From contig NZ_CP024634.1 in NCBI RefSeq assembly GCF_003711265.1, positions 2,728,001 to 2,792,000 on the forward strand: 64,000 nucleotides of DNA, given 5' to 3'. The notes beneath the pieces are model-generated. The model saw only the letters and a list, made by a program, of their open reading frames with translations. It was not told the origin of the DNA and did not search any database. This document shows positions 8,453 through 17,285 of this stretch, piece by piece (positions within the stretch are counted from its first letter, which is position 1; every line of letters starts with the position of its first letter). Origin of the DNA: Bathymodiolus thermophilus thioautotrophic gill symbiont (lineage in GTDB: Bacteria; Pseudomonadota; Gammaproteobacteria; PS1; Pseudothioglobaceae). Position numbers and translations under genes: made by a program.

Positions 8453-9240
8453 AACCCTAACCCCTTAAATAATTTCTTGGCTTTATTTTTAATATCATCA
8501 GTATCAAATTGCTTTTCAATGTCATCTAAACTACCCTTGATGCCGAGTTTTTGTTCAATCTGGCGGCGTAAGTTGGCTTCAATTTCTTTTTTACCTGTTA
8601 TTATCCCTTTTTTTTCTAAGGCGTTTTTTAGATTGTGCAGGATTTCTTTCGCCACTTCCTTGCCAATTTTATCAACTGGAATGCCAGAACTGCCACCAAA
8701 ATTGCGTGCTGAGATATTGGGTACTTTAAGGGTGGTTTTGAGCCATTTGGTGTTAATTTTAAGGCTAATGTTGCGGACTTCAAGGTGTTTTATTTGAATG
8801 CGTTTTGTTTGGGATTTTTGGGATTTTTGGGTTGTGGGTTTGGCGCTGGTTAGGGTGTTGTTGTCGGGTTTGTCTAAATTGGTTAATAATTGGGTTAAAT
8901 TGACTTGGTTGGCATTTTGTTCTAGGGCAAATTGCAAGCCATCCAGTTTGATTTCGTCAATAACGATTAAATGGCTATTTATGGGACCGATTTTGAGTAA
9001 AAAGTGATCCAGAGAAAGGGCGTCTTTATGCTTGAAATTAAAGGGGTTCTGCACTTTGATGAAGTCAATATTAAGGCTTTTTTCAAACAAATGGAGACTA
9101 AATTGGCTGATTTCAACGGGTGATTTGAACAAGGTTTGGGCGTATTTTTGAGTGTAATGTTTGCCAATTGGGTTGATAAAAAAAGCGATGGCTAGGGCTA
9201 GAATGGCAAGTAAAGCTAATATTTTGTAGAGTATTTTCAT
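8449..9240 (-). CDS. AsmA-like single-pass membrane protein
   Basis: A 263-residue protein with one N-terminal membrane anchor (residues about 4-24, ILALLAILALAIAFFI), no lipobox and a periplasmic remainder. The phrases VEISQFSLHLFEKSLNIDFIKVQNP and IDEIKLDGLQFALE resemble AsmA/TamB-type proteins, which are beta-rich lipid-handling proteins of the envelope. A low-complexity Ser/Thr/Gln/Lys linker (TTQKSQKSQTK) follows, then a C-terminal region rich in charged helices. Its stop overlaps the methyltransferase start by four bases, so it heads the leftward run that ends at ubiA. Family membership is suggested, not proven, and no specific function can be assigned. Confidence 0.6.
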   Translation of the reverse strand: MKILYKILALLAILALAIAFFINPIGKHYTQKYAQTLFKSPVEISQFSLHLFEKSLNIDFIKVQNPFNFKHKDALSLDHFLLKIGPINSHLIVIDEIKLDGLQFALEQNANQVNLTQLLTNLDKPDNNTLTSAKPTTQKSQKSQTKRIQIKHLEVRNISLKINTKWLKTTLKVPNISARNFGGSSGIPVDKIGKEVAKEILHNLKNALEKKGIITGKKEIEANLRRQIEQKLGIKGSLDDIEKQFDTDDIKNKAKKLFKGLGL

Positions 9241-9259
9241 TGTGTTTTCCTTATTTTTT

Positions 9260-9334
9260 GAGACCTTGGTATAAATATGAATGGTGGGTAAACAGTGGAT
9301 TTTTGATAATTATTCATACTTGTGCAAAGGTTTC
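9260..9334. repeat. Internally deleted copy of the MITE
   Basis: The left end reads GAGACCTTGGTATAAATATG and the right end TATTCATACTTGTGCAAAGGTTTC. About 75 bases remain, including GTGGATTTTTGATAATTATTC from the right arm, while the central stem is lost. Its right terminus overlaps the 3' end of rsmG and encodes that protein's last residues. Confidence 0.8.
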
Positions 9335-9924
9335 ATTTTAATTAAAAATCGTTGGTCTGAAACCCAAGGGACAGACAGTTGATAAATTTCAGCCTCTTTG
9401 GGCGGTGTTTCTTGTTTGGCATTTGCGCCTTTCATTAGCAAATAATGTCCATTATCGCATAACAAATGTTGGGTTAAGTTTAAAGTTTTGTCCACTTCTG
9501 CAAATGCTCTGGAGGTGATTTGACCAAAACATTGTTGTGGGTTAAATGCTTCAACTCGTGCATTTATCACAGACAAATTTTTGAGCGCCAACTGGCTTTT
9601 TACAAATTGCATAAATCGGCATTTCTTGCCTACTGTATCCAGCACACTCACGGCAAGGTCGGGCTTCATAATGCTGAGTACAATCCCTGGTAATCCTGCG
9701 CCTGAGCCTACATCAAGCAATGGCGATTGGTCGATAAATGGCACGATGGATAAACTGTCTAGCAAGTGTTTTTTAACGCCGACTTCCATCGTGCGAATTG
9801 CGCTTAGGTTGTAAGTTTTGTTCCATTTTATAATCAATTCTAGATAATGAATGAGTGCGCTTGCTTGAGCATCGTTAAGTGCGATGTGCATCTCTTTTGC
9901 ACCTTGTATGAGGAGTTCTTTCAT
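9310..9924 (-). CDS. rsmG: 16S rRNA (guanine527-N7)-methyltransferase
   Basis: SAM-dependent methyltransferase that modifies G527 of 16S rRNA. The 204-residue protein has the RsmG signatures [41 protein letters not shown] (SAM site), [10 protein letters not shown] and ITSRAFAEV. It overlaps mnmG by four bases, the classic gidA-gidB arrangement. The C-terminus is odd: after the family-typical QRFLIK strand the protein ends MKPLHKYE, and those codons lie inside the terminal inverted repeat of a MITE remnant. The original tail was therefore probably replaced by repeat-derived codons. The catalytic core is intact, so the gene is likely functional. Confidence 0.94.
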   Translation of the reverse strand: MKELLIQGAKEMHIALNDAQASALIHYLELIIKWNKTYNLSAIRTMEVGVKKHLLDSLSIVPFIDQSPLLDVGSGAGLPGIVLSIMKPDLAVSVLDTVGKKCRFMQFVKSQLALKNLSVINARVEAFNPQQCFGQITSRAFAEVDKTLNLTQHLLCDNGHYLLMKGANAKQETPPKEAEIYQLSVPWVSDQRFLIKMKPLHKYE

Positions 9925-11777
9925 CGTTTATAGGTTTTTAAATACACCAATAAAATAGAAATAGAGGCGGGGGTAATGCCTTGAAGTCGGCTGGCTTGGC
10001 CAATGGTTTCTGGTTGATGGTCGTTAAGTTTTTGTATGACTTCGGCAGACAATGCTTTGATGGCGCTATAATCCATGGTTTCTGGCAAAAGGGTGTTTTC
10101 GTTTTTGCGATATTTTTCAATTTCTTCTAATTGGCGTTTGATGTAACCGGCGTATTTGATTTGATTTTCTACCACGGCAATCAAAGTTGTGTCATGCAAA
10201 AAAGGCTTTCCTGATGCAATTTGACTTAAAATTTGATAATCTACTTTTGGTCGTTTTAACAATTCCAACAAAGAGTATTCGTGGTTCAATTTCCCCAGTA
10301 TTTCGCTTGCTTGCGTATCGTTGGCTTGAATCCAAGTGGTTTTTAGGCGTTGTTTTTCTGCTGCAACTGCTACATATTTAGCCTCAAAGGCTGTCCATTG
10401 TTCATCATCTACGAGCCCCAACGCTCTGCCTTTGGGAGTGAGGCGTTCATCGGCGTTATCTTCTCTTAATAACAAGCGGTATTCGGCACGAGAGGTAAAC
10501 ATTCGATACGGTTCGTTTGTGCCTTTGGTGATCAAATCATCTACCATTACGCCAATATAAGATTCATCACGTTTTGGGTGCCAAGGGGCTTTTTCCTGCA
10601 CGGCACAGGCGGCATTAACACCTGCCAACAGACCTTGTGCTGCTGCTTCTTCATAACCTGTTGTGCCGTTAATTTGCCCTGCAAAATACAGGCCTGATAT
10701 TTTCTTTACTTCCAGCGTTTGCTTTAATCCTCTAGGGTCGAAGAAGTCGTATTCAATGGCATAGCCGGGGCGTATAATTTGTGCATTTTCAAAGCCTTTG
10801 ATTGATTGTATAAAATTGCATTGTACTTCGTAAGGCAAGGAAGTGGAAACCCCGTTTGGATAGACTTCATGGGTCGTTAGCCCTTCCGGTTCAACGAAGA
10901 TTTGATGCGAATCTCGCTGGGCAAAACGCACCACTTTGTCTTCGATTGATGGGCAATACCTTGGGCCAATGCCTTCAATATTGCCTGTATACATGGGTGA
11001 ATCTTTTAAACCATCGCGAATAAAATCGTGCGCTTTTTCGTTGGTATGGGTGATATAGCAAGGGATTTGCTGTGGATGGTCGCTCGCTTTTCCCATAAAA
11101 GAAAAAGTGGGTAACGGGGTGTCGCCGGGTTGTTCTTGTAGCACGCTAAAATCAATAGTGCGGCCGTCAAGCCTGGGCGGTGTGCCTGTTTTTAATCGAC
11201 CCACGCCTAAATCATAAGCACGAAGAGTTTTGGACAATGGATTAGAAGGCGCATCGCCTGCTCGTCCACCTTGAAAATTGCTTTGCCCAATGTGGATAAT
11301 GCCCCCCAAAAAAGTGCCTGTCGTCAGCACCACTTTATCAGCAAGAAAATTCAAGCCCATCTGGGTTTTAATGCCCTTAATCACATTATTTTCAATGATT
11401 AAATCATCAACTGCCTGTTGAAATAATGATAAATTCTCCTGATTTTCTAAAGCATAACGAATGGCTGCTTTATACAGCACCCTATCTGCTTGCGCCCTAG
11501 TGGCACGCACCGCAGGCCCTTTGGAAGCATTCAGCGTGCGGAACTGTATCCCAGCCTTATCAATGGCACGAGCCATCACCCCACCCATGGCATCAATCTC
11601 CTTGACCAAATGCCCTTTGCCAATCCCACCAATTGCAGGATTACAACTCATTTGCCCCAAGGTTTCAATGTTGTGAGAAATCAACAAAGTCTTCACCCCC
11701 ATACGAGCAGACGCAAGTGCCGCTTCGGTGCCTGCGTGTCCACCGCCAATGATAATGACGGAATAATTTTTATTCAT
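9921..11777 (-). CDS. mnmG: tRNA uridine 5-carboxymethylaminomethyl modification enzyme MnmG
   Basis: FAD-dependent enzyme that with MnmE installs (carboxymethyl)aminomethyl groups at U34 of tRNAs. The 618-residue protein matches the family end to end: [14 protein letters not shown] (FAD-binding Rossmann), [81 protein letters not shown]-type block, [14 protein letters not shown] and [19 protein letters not shown]. The start at 11777 is chosen because MNKNYSVII matches family length and ATG overlaps the stop of the upstream PIN remnant. A start four codons earlier is possible. A decayed second copy of this gene's 5' end lies at 12390-12645. Confidence 0.96.
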   Translation of the reverse strand: MNKNYSVIIIGGGHAGTEAALASARMGVKTLLISHNIETLGQMSCNPAIGGIGKGHLVKEIDAMGGVMARAIDKAGIQFRTLNASKGPAVRATRAQADRVLYKAAIRYALENQENLSLFQQAVDDLIIENNVIKGIKTQMGLNFLADKVVLTTGTFLGGIIHIGQSNFQGGRAGDAPSNPLSKTLRAYDLGVGRLKTGTPPRLDGRTIDFSVLQEQPGDTPLPTFSFMGKASDHPQQIPCYITHTNEKAHDFIRDGLKDSPMYTGNIEGIGPRYCPSIEDKVVRFAQRDSHQIFVEPEGLTTHEVYPNGVSTSLPYEVQCNFIQSIKGFENAQIIRPGYAIEYDFFDPRGLKQTLEVKKISGLYFAGQINGTTGYEEAAAQGLLAGVNAACAVQEKAPWHPKRDESYIGVMVDDLITKGTNEPYRMFTSRAEYRLLLREDNADERLTPKGRALGLVDDEQWTAFEAKYVAVAAEKQRLKTTWIQANDTQASEILGKLNHEYSLLELLKRPKVDYQILSQIASGKPFLHDTTLIAVVENQIKYAGYIKRQLEEIEKYRKNENTLLPETMDYSAIKALSAEVIQKLNDHQPETIGQASRLQGITPASISILLVYLKTYKR

Positions 11778-12058
11778 GCTTCCACCCATTGAAATAATTT
11801 ATGTTTAGCGACTTTGTTGTCAAATGTTAATACCGATTGAATGCCAAACTTTTCAGCAGAATGGGCAATTAGTAAGTCTGATAAATCAAACTTTGTGCTT
11901 TGTGCATCCTGAATGCAGGCCTGAATGACTGATAAATTTTCAAACTTAAAAATAGGCATTAGCGTCAAATCCGACAAGGTTTGTAAAATCTCAGTGCGTT
12001 CAAATTTGTAAACAGATTCAAACACCCAAATTAACTCAATAATAACCAACATTGGCAC
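11774..12058 (-). pseudogene. Truncated PIN-domain toxin (VapC-like)
   Basis: The 94-residue frame is the C-terminal two-thirds of a PIN-domain ribonuclease. VPMLVIIELIWVFESVYKFER, read with its neighbours, corresponds to the central conserved Glu region, then come FDLSDLLIAHSAEKFG and VLTFDNKVAKH with later acidic residues. The N-terminal LDTNVL-type strand carrying the first catalytic Asp is missing. Upstream of the Met the frame continues only as RNERAELYV, so about 40 codons were lost. A frameshifted AbrB-type antitoxin lies just upstream, making this a dead VapBC locus. Its stop overlaps the mnmG start (ATGA). Toxin activity is unlikely without the N-terminal Asp. Confidence 0.75.
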
Positions 12059-12096
12059 ATATAATTCCGCTCTTTCATTTCTTCCACAGAAAGAAA

Positions 12097-12275
12097 CTAC
12101 TTAAAACGCTTTAACTTGCAAAGCATCTTATCAACGGTCTTGAAATAGGACACATAATTGCCTCGCCATTTTTTGGCAAAACTTCAATTTTATTACCAAA
12201 ATTTAAACGAAAAAGATCGCAAATACTTTTGATTATAGTAATCTGTCCTTCACTACTAATAGTGGCTAATGACAT
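12097..12275 (-). pseudogene. Frameshifted AbrB/MazE-type antitoxin (VapB-like)
   Basis: From the ATG at 12275 the frame reads MSLATISSEGQITIIKSICD followed by LFRLNFGNKIEVLPKNGEAI, a swapped-hairpin AbrB DNA-binding fold. Family members usually read SSKGQITIPKSIRDLF at the start. After PIS the frame shifts: frame one ends RPLIRCFAS and stops, whereas the next frame continues KTVDKMLCKLKRFK to a TAG at 12097, which looks like the original C-terminus. The conserved Lys and Pro are replaced by Glu and Ile. It precedes the truncated PIN toxin, so this is the antitoxin half of a decayed VapBC pair. A GGAAG-like ribosome binding site lies before the ATG. Confidence 0.75.
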
Positions 12276-12389
12276 AACAACACTTCCTACTTAAAAACAG
12301 TTCCTTACATTATAGTAAGGTTTTTAAATAATGGGTAACTCAATCTAAGCCCCCCTAGAAAAGCGCTTGTTGAAACGGCGATAAACTTT

Positions 12390-12645
12390 CTGATTTTCTA
12401 AGACACAATGAATGGCTTCCTTGACAATGCTCATCACAGGCTTATTGGAGATATTTAGCGTGCAAAACTGTATCAATTGCTCAATCCATCTTTGACCAAA
12501 TGCCCTTTACCAATGCTCATTTACGCTAGGATTTCAATGTTATGAGAAATCAACAAAGTCTTTACCCATGTAAGCAAAAGCAAGCGTCACCTCGGTACCT
12601 GCGCGTGCCCATCGTCAATTATGACAACTGAGAACTACTTATTCA
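12390..12645 (-). pseudogene. Decayed duplicate of the mnmG 5' end
   Basis: Aligned by eye, this stretch matches the first roughly 105 codons of the intact mnmG with many substitutions and small gaps. Shared blocks include CTGATTTTCTAA, GACCAAATGCCCTTTACCAAT, read with one or two changes, and ATGTTATGAGAAATCAACAAA. Read leftward it begins ATG AAT AAG and hits TAG at codon four, but still recalls [13 protein letters not shown] from the parent. It is a non-functional relic of a tandem duplication whose two copies now flank the dead VapBC pair. Its first codons are also the last codons of the neighbouring membrane-protein gene. Confidence 0.8.
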
Positions 12646-12992
12646 TTTGTTTCATAAAGCCACTTAGAGGCTATATAAAACACACCCAAAATATTTGCAG
12701 TAGTTGTGCTTAATAAAGCAATTAATACTGAGCCCTTAAGTTGAAAATAATGTTCATTCCCAGTGAGCAAGAAAAATACTAAAAGAATATAAACACAAAT
12801 AGCCCAAAACAGTTTTTTGTATATTTCAACTGCGAGTTCGTGTTTGTTATTTTTGTGCTTTAACTCTTGTCTTTCTTTTTTAGAACTTAAAGATTCAGAA
12901 AGATCTTGCTCTGACCCTTGGGCTTCACTTTGGGGCTCTATGTTCTGCGACTTTTCTATTCTTTCTTGTATAAGTTTATAATAATCAACCAT
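12639..12992 (-). CDS. Small two-helix membrane protein, putative toxin of a Panacea system
   Basis: A protein of 117 residues, not recognised as a named family. The N-terminal half is charged and helical (SKKERQELKHKNNKHELAVE). It is followed by two hydrophobic helices, about residues 65-85 (FWAICVYILLVFFLL) and 92-112 (SVLIALLSTTTANILGVFYIA). The ATG at 12992 is preferred over a TTG nine bases earlier. It begins ten bases after the stop of the DUF4065/Panacea gene and is transcribed with it. Known Panacea antitoxins are paired with many toxins, including small membrane proteins, so this is a candidate membrane-acting toxin. That role is inferred from context. Its last codons run into the decayed mnmG copy, so the native C-terminus may have been altered. 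Confidence 0.6.
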   Translation of the reverse strand: MVDYYKLIQERIEKSQNIEPQSEAQGSEQDLSESLSSKKERQELKHKNNKHELAVEIYKKLFWAICVYILLVFFLLTGNEHYFQLKGSVLIALLSTTTANILGVFYIASKWLYETNE

Positions 12993-13001
12993 AATTATCA
13001 A

Positions 13002-13448
13002 TTAAACACGATTATTCTTATAAGACTCATATATATCGTCAGCAGGAATTACGCCATATTTATTGTTTTTCCAAGATTTACTCCAAGGAGTATTCTCTTT
13101 ATGTGTTAAATTTGATAATTGCATGCCACTATATTGCTTATAATTTTCATACACAGCTTTGACAATCTCCAAACTATCTTCATCAAGCTCTTCTGCATTA
13201 TCAGAACCTATACTTTTTGTCACCTCATTAGAGCCATACTGTCGCAACTGTTCATAAAGTTCTGGCACGACAGGCCCAAAATTCCAAGCCCTAGTATCTT
13301 CATAGTACAGTTTAGTACCTCTAAGCGCTAAATTATATCCATGTGCAATATAAACCATCTTTTGTAATTGCATATTAGTTAAATACTTACCCTTATCTTT
13401 GGCTAAATCAATAAATTTATTAGCAATAGTTATCGCCGAATAAACCAT
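13002..13448 (-). CDS. Panacea-domain (DUF4065) protein, putative antitoxin
   Basis: A 148-residue protein of the Panacea/SocA-like domain family. Diagnostic features are the start AITIANKFIDLAKDKGKYLT, LQKMVYIAHGYNLAL, the YEDTRAWNFGPVVPELYEQL block and the closing TPWSKSWKNN. Panacea proteins are known as promiscuous antitoxins that neutralise varied toxins encoded beside them. Here the adjacent downstream gene is a small membrane protein. A 25-bp perfect inverted repeat lies just upstream and could be an autoregulatory operator. No helix-turn-helix extension is seen, so DNA binding would have to come from the Panacea domain itself or from the complex. Domain assignment is good; the toxin-antitoxin role is inferred. 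Confidence 0.82.
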   Translation of the reverse strand: MVYSAITIANKFIDLAKDKGKYLTNMQLQKMVYIAHGYNLALRGTKLYYEDTRAWNFGPVVPELYEQLRQYGSNEVTKSIGSDNAEELDEDSLEIVKAVYENYKQYSGMQLSNLTHKENTPWSKSWKNNKYGVIPADDIYESYKNNRV

Positions 13449-13476
13449 ATAACTCTCCCATTAAAATGCATCCACA

Positions 13477-13501
13477 TTGCAAGTACAATCTATACTTGCA
13501 A
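13477..13501. promoter_or_regulatory. Inverted repeat upstream of the Panacea gene, candidate operator
   Basis: TTGCAAGTA, seven bases, then TACTTGCAA form a perfect 9-bp inverted repeat 29-53 bases before the start of the Panacea gene. Its centre-to-centre spacing suits a dimeric repressor. No T-run follows, so a terminator is unlikely. Autoregulation is common in toxin-antitoxin loci, but binding is inferred. Confidence 0.55.
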
Positions 13502-13518
13502 CAAACTTCTTAATCAAA

Positions 13519-14580
13519 CTATTTGATTTTTGCATCCAACTCACCAGATAAATATCTTTGGCTCATTGTGTCTAATGAAGATACTTTGATTTTATCGGCA
13601 TTGCCTGCTGAACCAAAAGCCTCAAAGCGAGCAGCACAAATATCACTCATCGCATTGGTTGCTTCTTTTAAGAATTTGCGTGGATCAAAGTTTGCGGTGT
13701 TTTCAATCAAGTGCTTGCGAACTGCACCTGTAGAAGCCATGCGTAAATCAGTGTCAATATTTACTTTGCGCACGCCGTTTTTAATGCCTTCTTGAATTTC
13801 GCTTACTGGCACGCCATAAGTTTGCCCCATATCGCCACCGTGTGAGTTGATGATTTCTAACCACTCTTGTGGCACTGAAGAAGAACCGTGCATAACTAAG
13901 TGTGTATTTGGTAAACGCTGGTGAATTTCTTTAATGCGGTCAATACGCAAGATTTCGCCATCTGGCTCTTTGGTAAATTTGTAAGCACCGTGCGAAGTTC
14001 CAATGGCAATTGCCAATGCGTCAACATTCGTTTCTCTCACAAAATCAGCGGCTTCTTCAACTGAAGTTAGTAACAAATCAAGGTCTAGTTTGCCTTCAGC
14101 ACCATGTCCGTCTTCTTCGCCCATTTCACCTGTTTCTAATGAACCTAAACAACCTAACTCGCCTTCAACAGAAACACCACCAGCGTGTGCCATTTTGACC
14201 ACTTCTTTAGTTACTGCGACATTGTATTCAAATGAGGCTGGTGTCTTGCAATCTGCTTCTAAAGAACCGTCCATCATAACTGATGAAAAACCTGATTGAA
14301 TTGAACGCAAACATACTGCTGGCTCGCTACCATGGTCTTGGTGCATTACCACGGGAATATGTGGATACATCTCAGTTGCTGCAATGATTAAATGACGCAA
14401 AAATGGTTCGCCTGCATAGCCTCTTGCACCAGCAGAACCTTGCATAATAACGGGGCTATTGGTTTTGTCTGCTGCTTGCATAATGGCATGGACTTGCTCC
14501 ATATTGTTCACATTAAACGCTGGCATACCGTAATTGTTTTCTGCTGCGTGGTCTAATAATTCTCTTAATGAAATTAACAT
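13519..14580 (-). CDS. fba: Fructose-bisphosphate aldolase, class II
   Basis: Zinc-dependent aldolase of 353 residues interconverting fructose 1,6-bisphosphate with dihydroxyacetone phosphate and glyceraldehyde 3-phosphate. In Calvin-cycle organisms it often also acts on sedoheptulose 1,7-bisphosphate. Visible motifs are [21 protein letters not shown] with zinc-binding His and the catalytic Asp, [35 protein letters not shown] and [14 protein letters not shown]. It is the last gene of the leftward tkt-gap-endA-pgk-pyk-fba run, with a 92-base gap after pyk. An AAGGAG-like site precedes the ATG. This is the CbbA-like long form found in autotrophic proteobacteria. Confidence 0.96.
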   Translation of the reverse strand: MLISLRELLDHAAENNYGMPAFNVNNMEQVHAIMQAADKTNSPVIMQGSAGARGYAGEPFLRHLIIAATEMYPHIPVVMHQDHGSEPAVCLRSIQSGFSSVMMDGSLEADCKTPASFEYNVAVTKEVVKMAHAGGVSVEGELGCLGSLETGEMGEEDGHGAEGKLDLDLLLTSVEEAADFVRETNVDALAIAIGTSHGAYKFTKEPDGEILRIDRIKEIHQRLPNTHLVMHGSSSVPQEWLEIINSHGGDMGQTYGVPVSEIQEGIKNGVRKVNIDTDLRMASTGAVRKHLIENTANFDPRKFLKEATNAMSDICAARFEAFGSAGNADKIKVSSLDTMSQRYLSGELDAKIK

Positions 14581-14672
14581 ATTTCTTTCTCCTTGTTTTT
14601 TTACTTAAATCAAATGTTGAATGTTACTTGTTTACTTACCAACAATAACACACTTTTTATACTGCTTTACCC

Positions 14673-16121
14673 TTATAAATCATCATCACCAACGCGTAAG
14701 ATCTTCATCAGATTAGTGCCGCCCGATTGATTAACATGCATTCCTTTGGTTAATATTATCATATCGCCTTCTTCGACAATATTCTTCTCTTCCAATATGC
14801 TAACCACCCTGCCGTTAACCTTTTCCCATTCTGCGTCATTCATCTTGTCAATACCACAAGGATAAACGCCACGATAAAGTGTTGTTTTGCGCAAAGTGGC
14901 AACGCTATCACTCATGGCATAAATTGAAATATTAGAACTCATGCGTGACATCCATAACGGTGTTTTTCCACTGTCAGTAAGTGCCACTACAACTTTAACG
15001 CCTAAATGATTGGCGGCATACATTGAACTCATGGCAATGGTTTCATCAATATGATCGAAACACTCATGTAGGCGATGATGTGAAACTTTTGCAGTTGGGC
15101 TTTTCTCAGTTTCTACGCAAACATCATGCATCGTTCTTACTGCATTCTCTGGGTAATCGCCTGCTGCTGTTTCAGCAGATAACATAACTGCATCGGTGCC
15201 ATCTAACACAGCATTTGCCACATCAAACACTTCTGCACGCGTTGGAATTGGACTGTGAATCATTGATTCTAACATTTGAGTTGCGGTAATGACAATGCGG
15301 TCATTTGATCTGGCTAATTTAATCAAGCGTTTTTGTTGTGCGGGTAATTGTGGGTCACCAATTTCGACTCCTAAATCGCCGCGTGCAACCATGATGCCTG
15401 CTGATTCTTGAATAATATCGTTAATGACTTCTTCCACCAAAGACTCAGCACGCTCAATTTTTGAAATCACGCCTGCATCAGAGCCTGCCGCTTTCAATAA
15501 CTTTTTAGTAAGGCGCACATCGTCACCACTGACTGGGAAGGACAAAGCTACATAATCTGCTTTTGCTTTAGCGGCTGTTACAATGTCTTTTTTGTCTTTT
15601 TCAGTTAATGCATCAGCGGACAAGCCACCACCACGAAGGTTAAGCCCTTTCTTGTCCGAAAGTATGCCACCTTGCGTAACCACAGTATTGATTTTATTGC
15701 CATTGATGTTGGTCACTTCTAGCACAATTTTGCCATCGTCTAGCAATAAAATATTGCCTTCTTTGACTTCTTGTGGCAAGGTTTTATAAGCAATACCAAC
15801 GGCATCTTGGTTGCCAGAAGTGTTGTCCATATCTGCATCAAGTGCAAACTTATCGCCAACATTTAATGTGATTTTTATACCGTCTTTAAAGCTGGCAATG
15901 CGAATTTTTGGCCCTTGTAAGTCCATCAAAATTCCCACATAAGTATTATTCACATGCGCCCAATTGCGCACCGCTTTAACACGGGCTAAATGCTCTTCTT
16001 CTGAGCCATGGGAAAAATTAATGCGCACAACATTAGCACCTGCTGCTAAAACGCTCTCTAAGACACCAGGCTTATCCGTTGCTGGACCAAGCGTTGCTAG
16101 TATTTTGGTTCTTCTTAGCAA
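14673..16121 (-). CDS. pyk: Pyruvate kinase
   Basis: Converts phosphoenolpyruvate and ADP to pyruvate and ATP, 482 residues. Signatures: RRTKILATLGPATD at the start, NFSHGSEEEH, MDLQGPKIRI, LTEKDKKDI, the catalytic Lys block VISKIERAE, MVARGDLGVEIG and the ATQMLESMIHSPIPTRAEV block. The start is a TTG six bases after GGAG, and that ribosome binding site lies within the last codons of pgk, so the two genes are translationally coupled. An intact C-terminal regulatory domain is present. In this autotroph-like operon the enzyme links triose phosphates from carbon fixation to pyruvate. Confidence 0.96.
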   Translation of the reverse strand: MLRRTKILATLGPATDKPGVLESVLAAGANVVRINFSHGSEEEHLARVKAVRNWAHVNNTYVGILMDLQGPKIRIASFKDGIKITLNVGDKFALDADMDNTSGNQDAVGIAYKTLPQEVKEGNILLLDDGKIVLEVTNINGNKINTVVTQGGILSDKKGLNLRGGGLSADALTEKDKKDIVTAAKAKADYVALSFPVSGDDVRLTKKLLKAAGSDAGVISKIERAESLVEEVINDIIQESAGIMVARGDLGVEIGDPQLPAQQKRLIKLARSNDRIVITATQMLESMIHSPIPTRAEVFDVANAVLDGTDAVMLSAETAAGDYPENAVRTMHDVCVETEKSPTAKVSHHRLHECFDHIDETIAMSSMYAANHLGVKVVVALTDSGKTPLWMSRMSSNISIYAMSDSVATLRKTTLYRGVYPCGIDKMNDAEWEKVNGRVVSILEEKNIVEEGDMIILTKGMHVNQSGGTNLMKILRVGDDDL

Positions 16122-16124
16122 GGG

Positions 16125-17285
16125 CTACTCCGATGCTCTTTGTTCTAAAATTTCTACTGCTGGCAGTTTTTTACCTTCTAGAAATTCTAAAAAAGCACCG
16201 CCACCCGTTGAAATATAGCTGATTTTGTCTTCAATACCGTATTTGTCAACTGCTGCCAAAGTGTCGCCACCGCCAGCAATTGAAAATGCATCAGATTCAG
16301 CAATTGCCATACCTAATGTTTTGGTACCGCCAGCAAATTGGTCAAATTCAAACACGCCTACTGGGCCATTCCAAACGATTGTTCCTGCATTTTTCATAAT
16401 CTCAGCCAATTGCTGAGCAGAATCAGGGCCAATATCAAAAATCATATCGTCATCAACAACGGCAACTGATGCTTTGGTTTCAGCCTTAGCGGTCTCTGAA
16501 AACTCCTTGCCACAAACCACATCAGTGGGTACTGGAATTTCACAATCTTCCATCAATTTTTTTGCTGTTGGAATTAAATCGTTTTCACACAATGATTTAC
16601 CAATATTATGGCCTTGTGCTGCAATAAAAGTATTGGCAATACCGCCACCAACAACCAATTGATCAACGATTTTAGACAAAGATTCTAAGACTGTTAACTT
16701 GGTTGACACCTTAGAGCCACCAACAATTGCTACCATTGGACGCTTTGGATTGTCTAATGCCTTACCAAGTGCTTCTAATTCACCTGACAACAATGGACCC
16801 GAACAAGCAATTGGCGCATATTTAGCCACGCCATGTGTTGAAGCTTGCGCACGGTGTGCGGTGCCAAATGCATCCATTGCAAAAATATCGCACATCGCTG
16901 CCATTCGTTTAGACAATGCCTCATCATTTGACATTTCACCCACATTAAAACGCACATTTTCACACAGTACGACTTCGCCATCTTGCATTTCAATACCGTC
17001 TAGCCAATCTTTCTCTAGGCGCACAGTAATATTTAACAACTGACTGAGGCGCTCAGCCACTGGTTGCAAAGTAAATTCATCACTTGATTTGCCTTCTGTG
17101 GGGCGACCACGATGTGACATTAACATTACTTTGGCACCTTGTTTGATTGCCATTTCAATGGTTGGTAATGACGCTTTGATGCGTTTATCGCTTGTTACTA
17201 CGCCATCTTTAATAGGTACATTTAAATCCTGACGAATCAGTACTTTTTTACCGCTTAATTCCAACTCTTCTAAATTTATAATCAT
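16125..17285 (-). CDS. pgk: Phosphoglycerate kinase
   Basis: Reversible phosphoryl transfer between 1,3-bisphosphoglycerate and ADP, 386 residues. Visible blocks: [47 protein letters not shown], the hinge [28 protein letters not shown] and the nucleotide site [11 protein letters not shown] with [11 protein letters not shown]. The N-terminal Asn of the substrate site (DLNVP) and the glycine-rich loops are intact. Its start overlaps the end of endA by four bases and its end carries the pyk ribosome binding site. It serves both the reductive pentose phosphate cycle and glycolysis. Confidence 0.97.
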   Translation of the reverse strand: MIINLEELELSGKKVLIRQDLNVPIKDGVVTSDKRIKASLPTIEMAIKQGAKVMLMSHRGRPTEGKSSDEFTLQPVAERLSQLLNITVRLEKDWLDGIEMQDGEVVLCENVRFNVGEMSNDEALSKRMAAMCDIFAMDAFGTAHRAQASTHGVAKYAPIACSGPLLSGELEALGKALDNPKRPMVAIVGGSKVSTKLTVLESLSKIVDQLVVGGGIANTFIAAQGHNIGKSLCENDLIPTAKKLMEDCEIPVPTDVVCGKEFSETAKAETKASVAVVDDDMIFDIGPDSAQQLAEIMKNAGTIVWNGPVGVFEFDQFAGGTKTLGMAIAESDAFSIAGGGDTLAAVDKYGIEDKISYISTGGGAFLEFLEGKKLPAVEILEQRASE

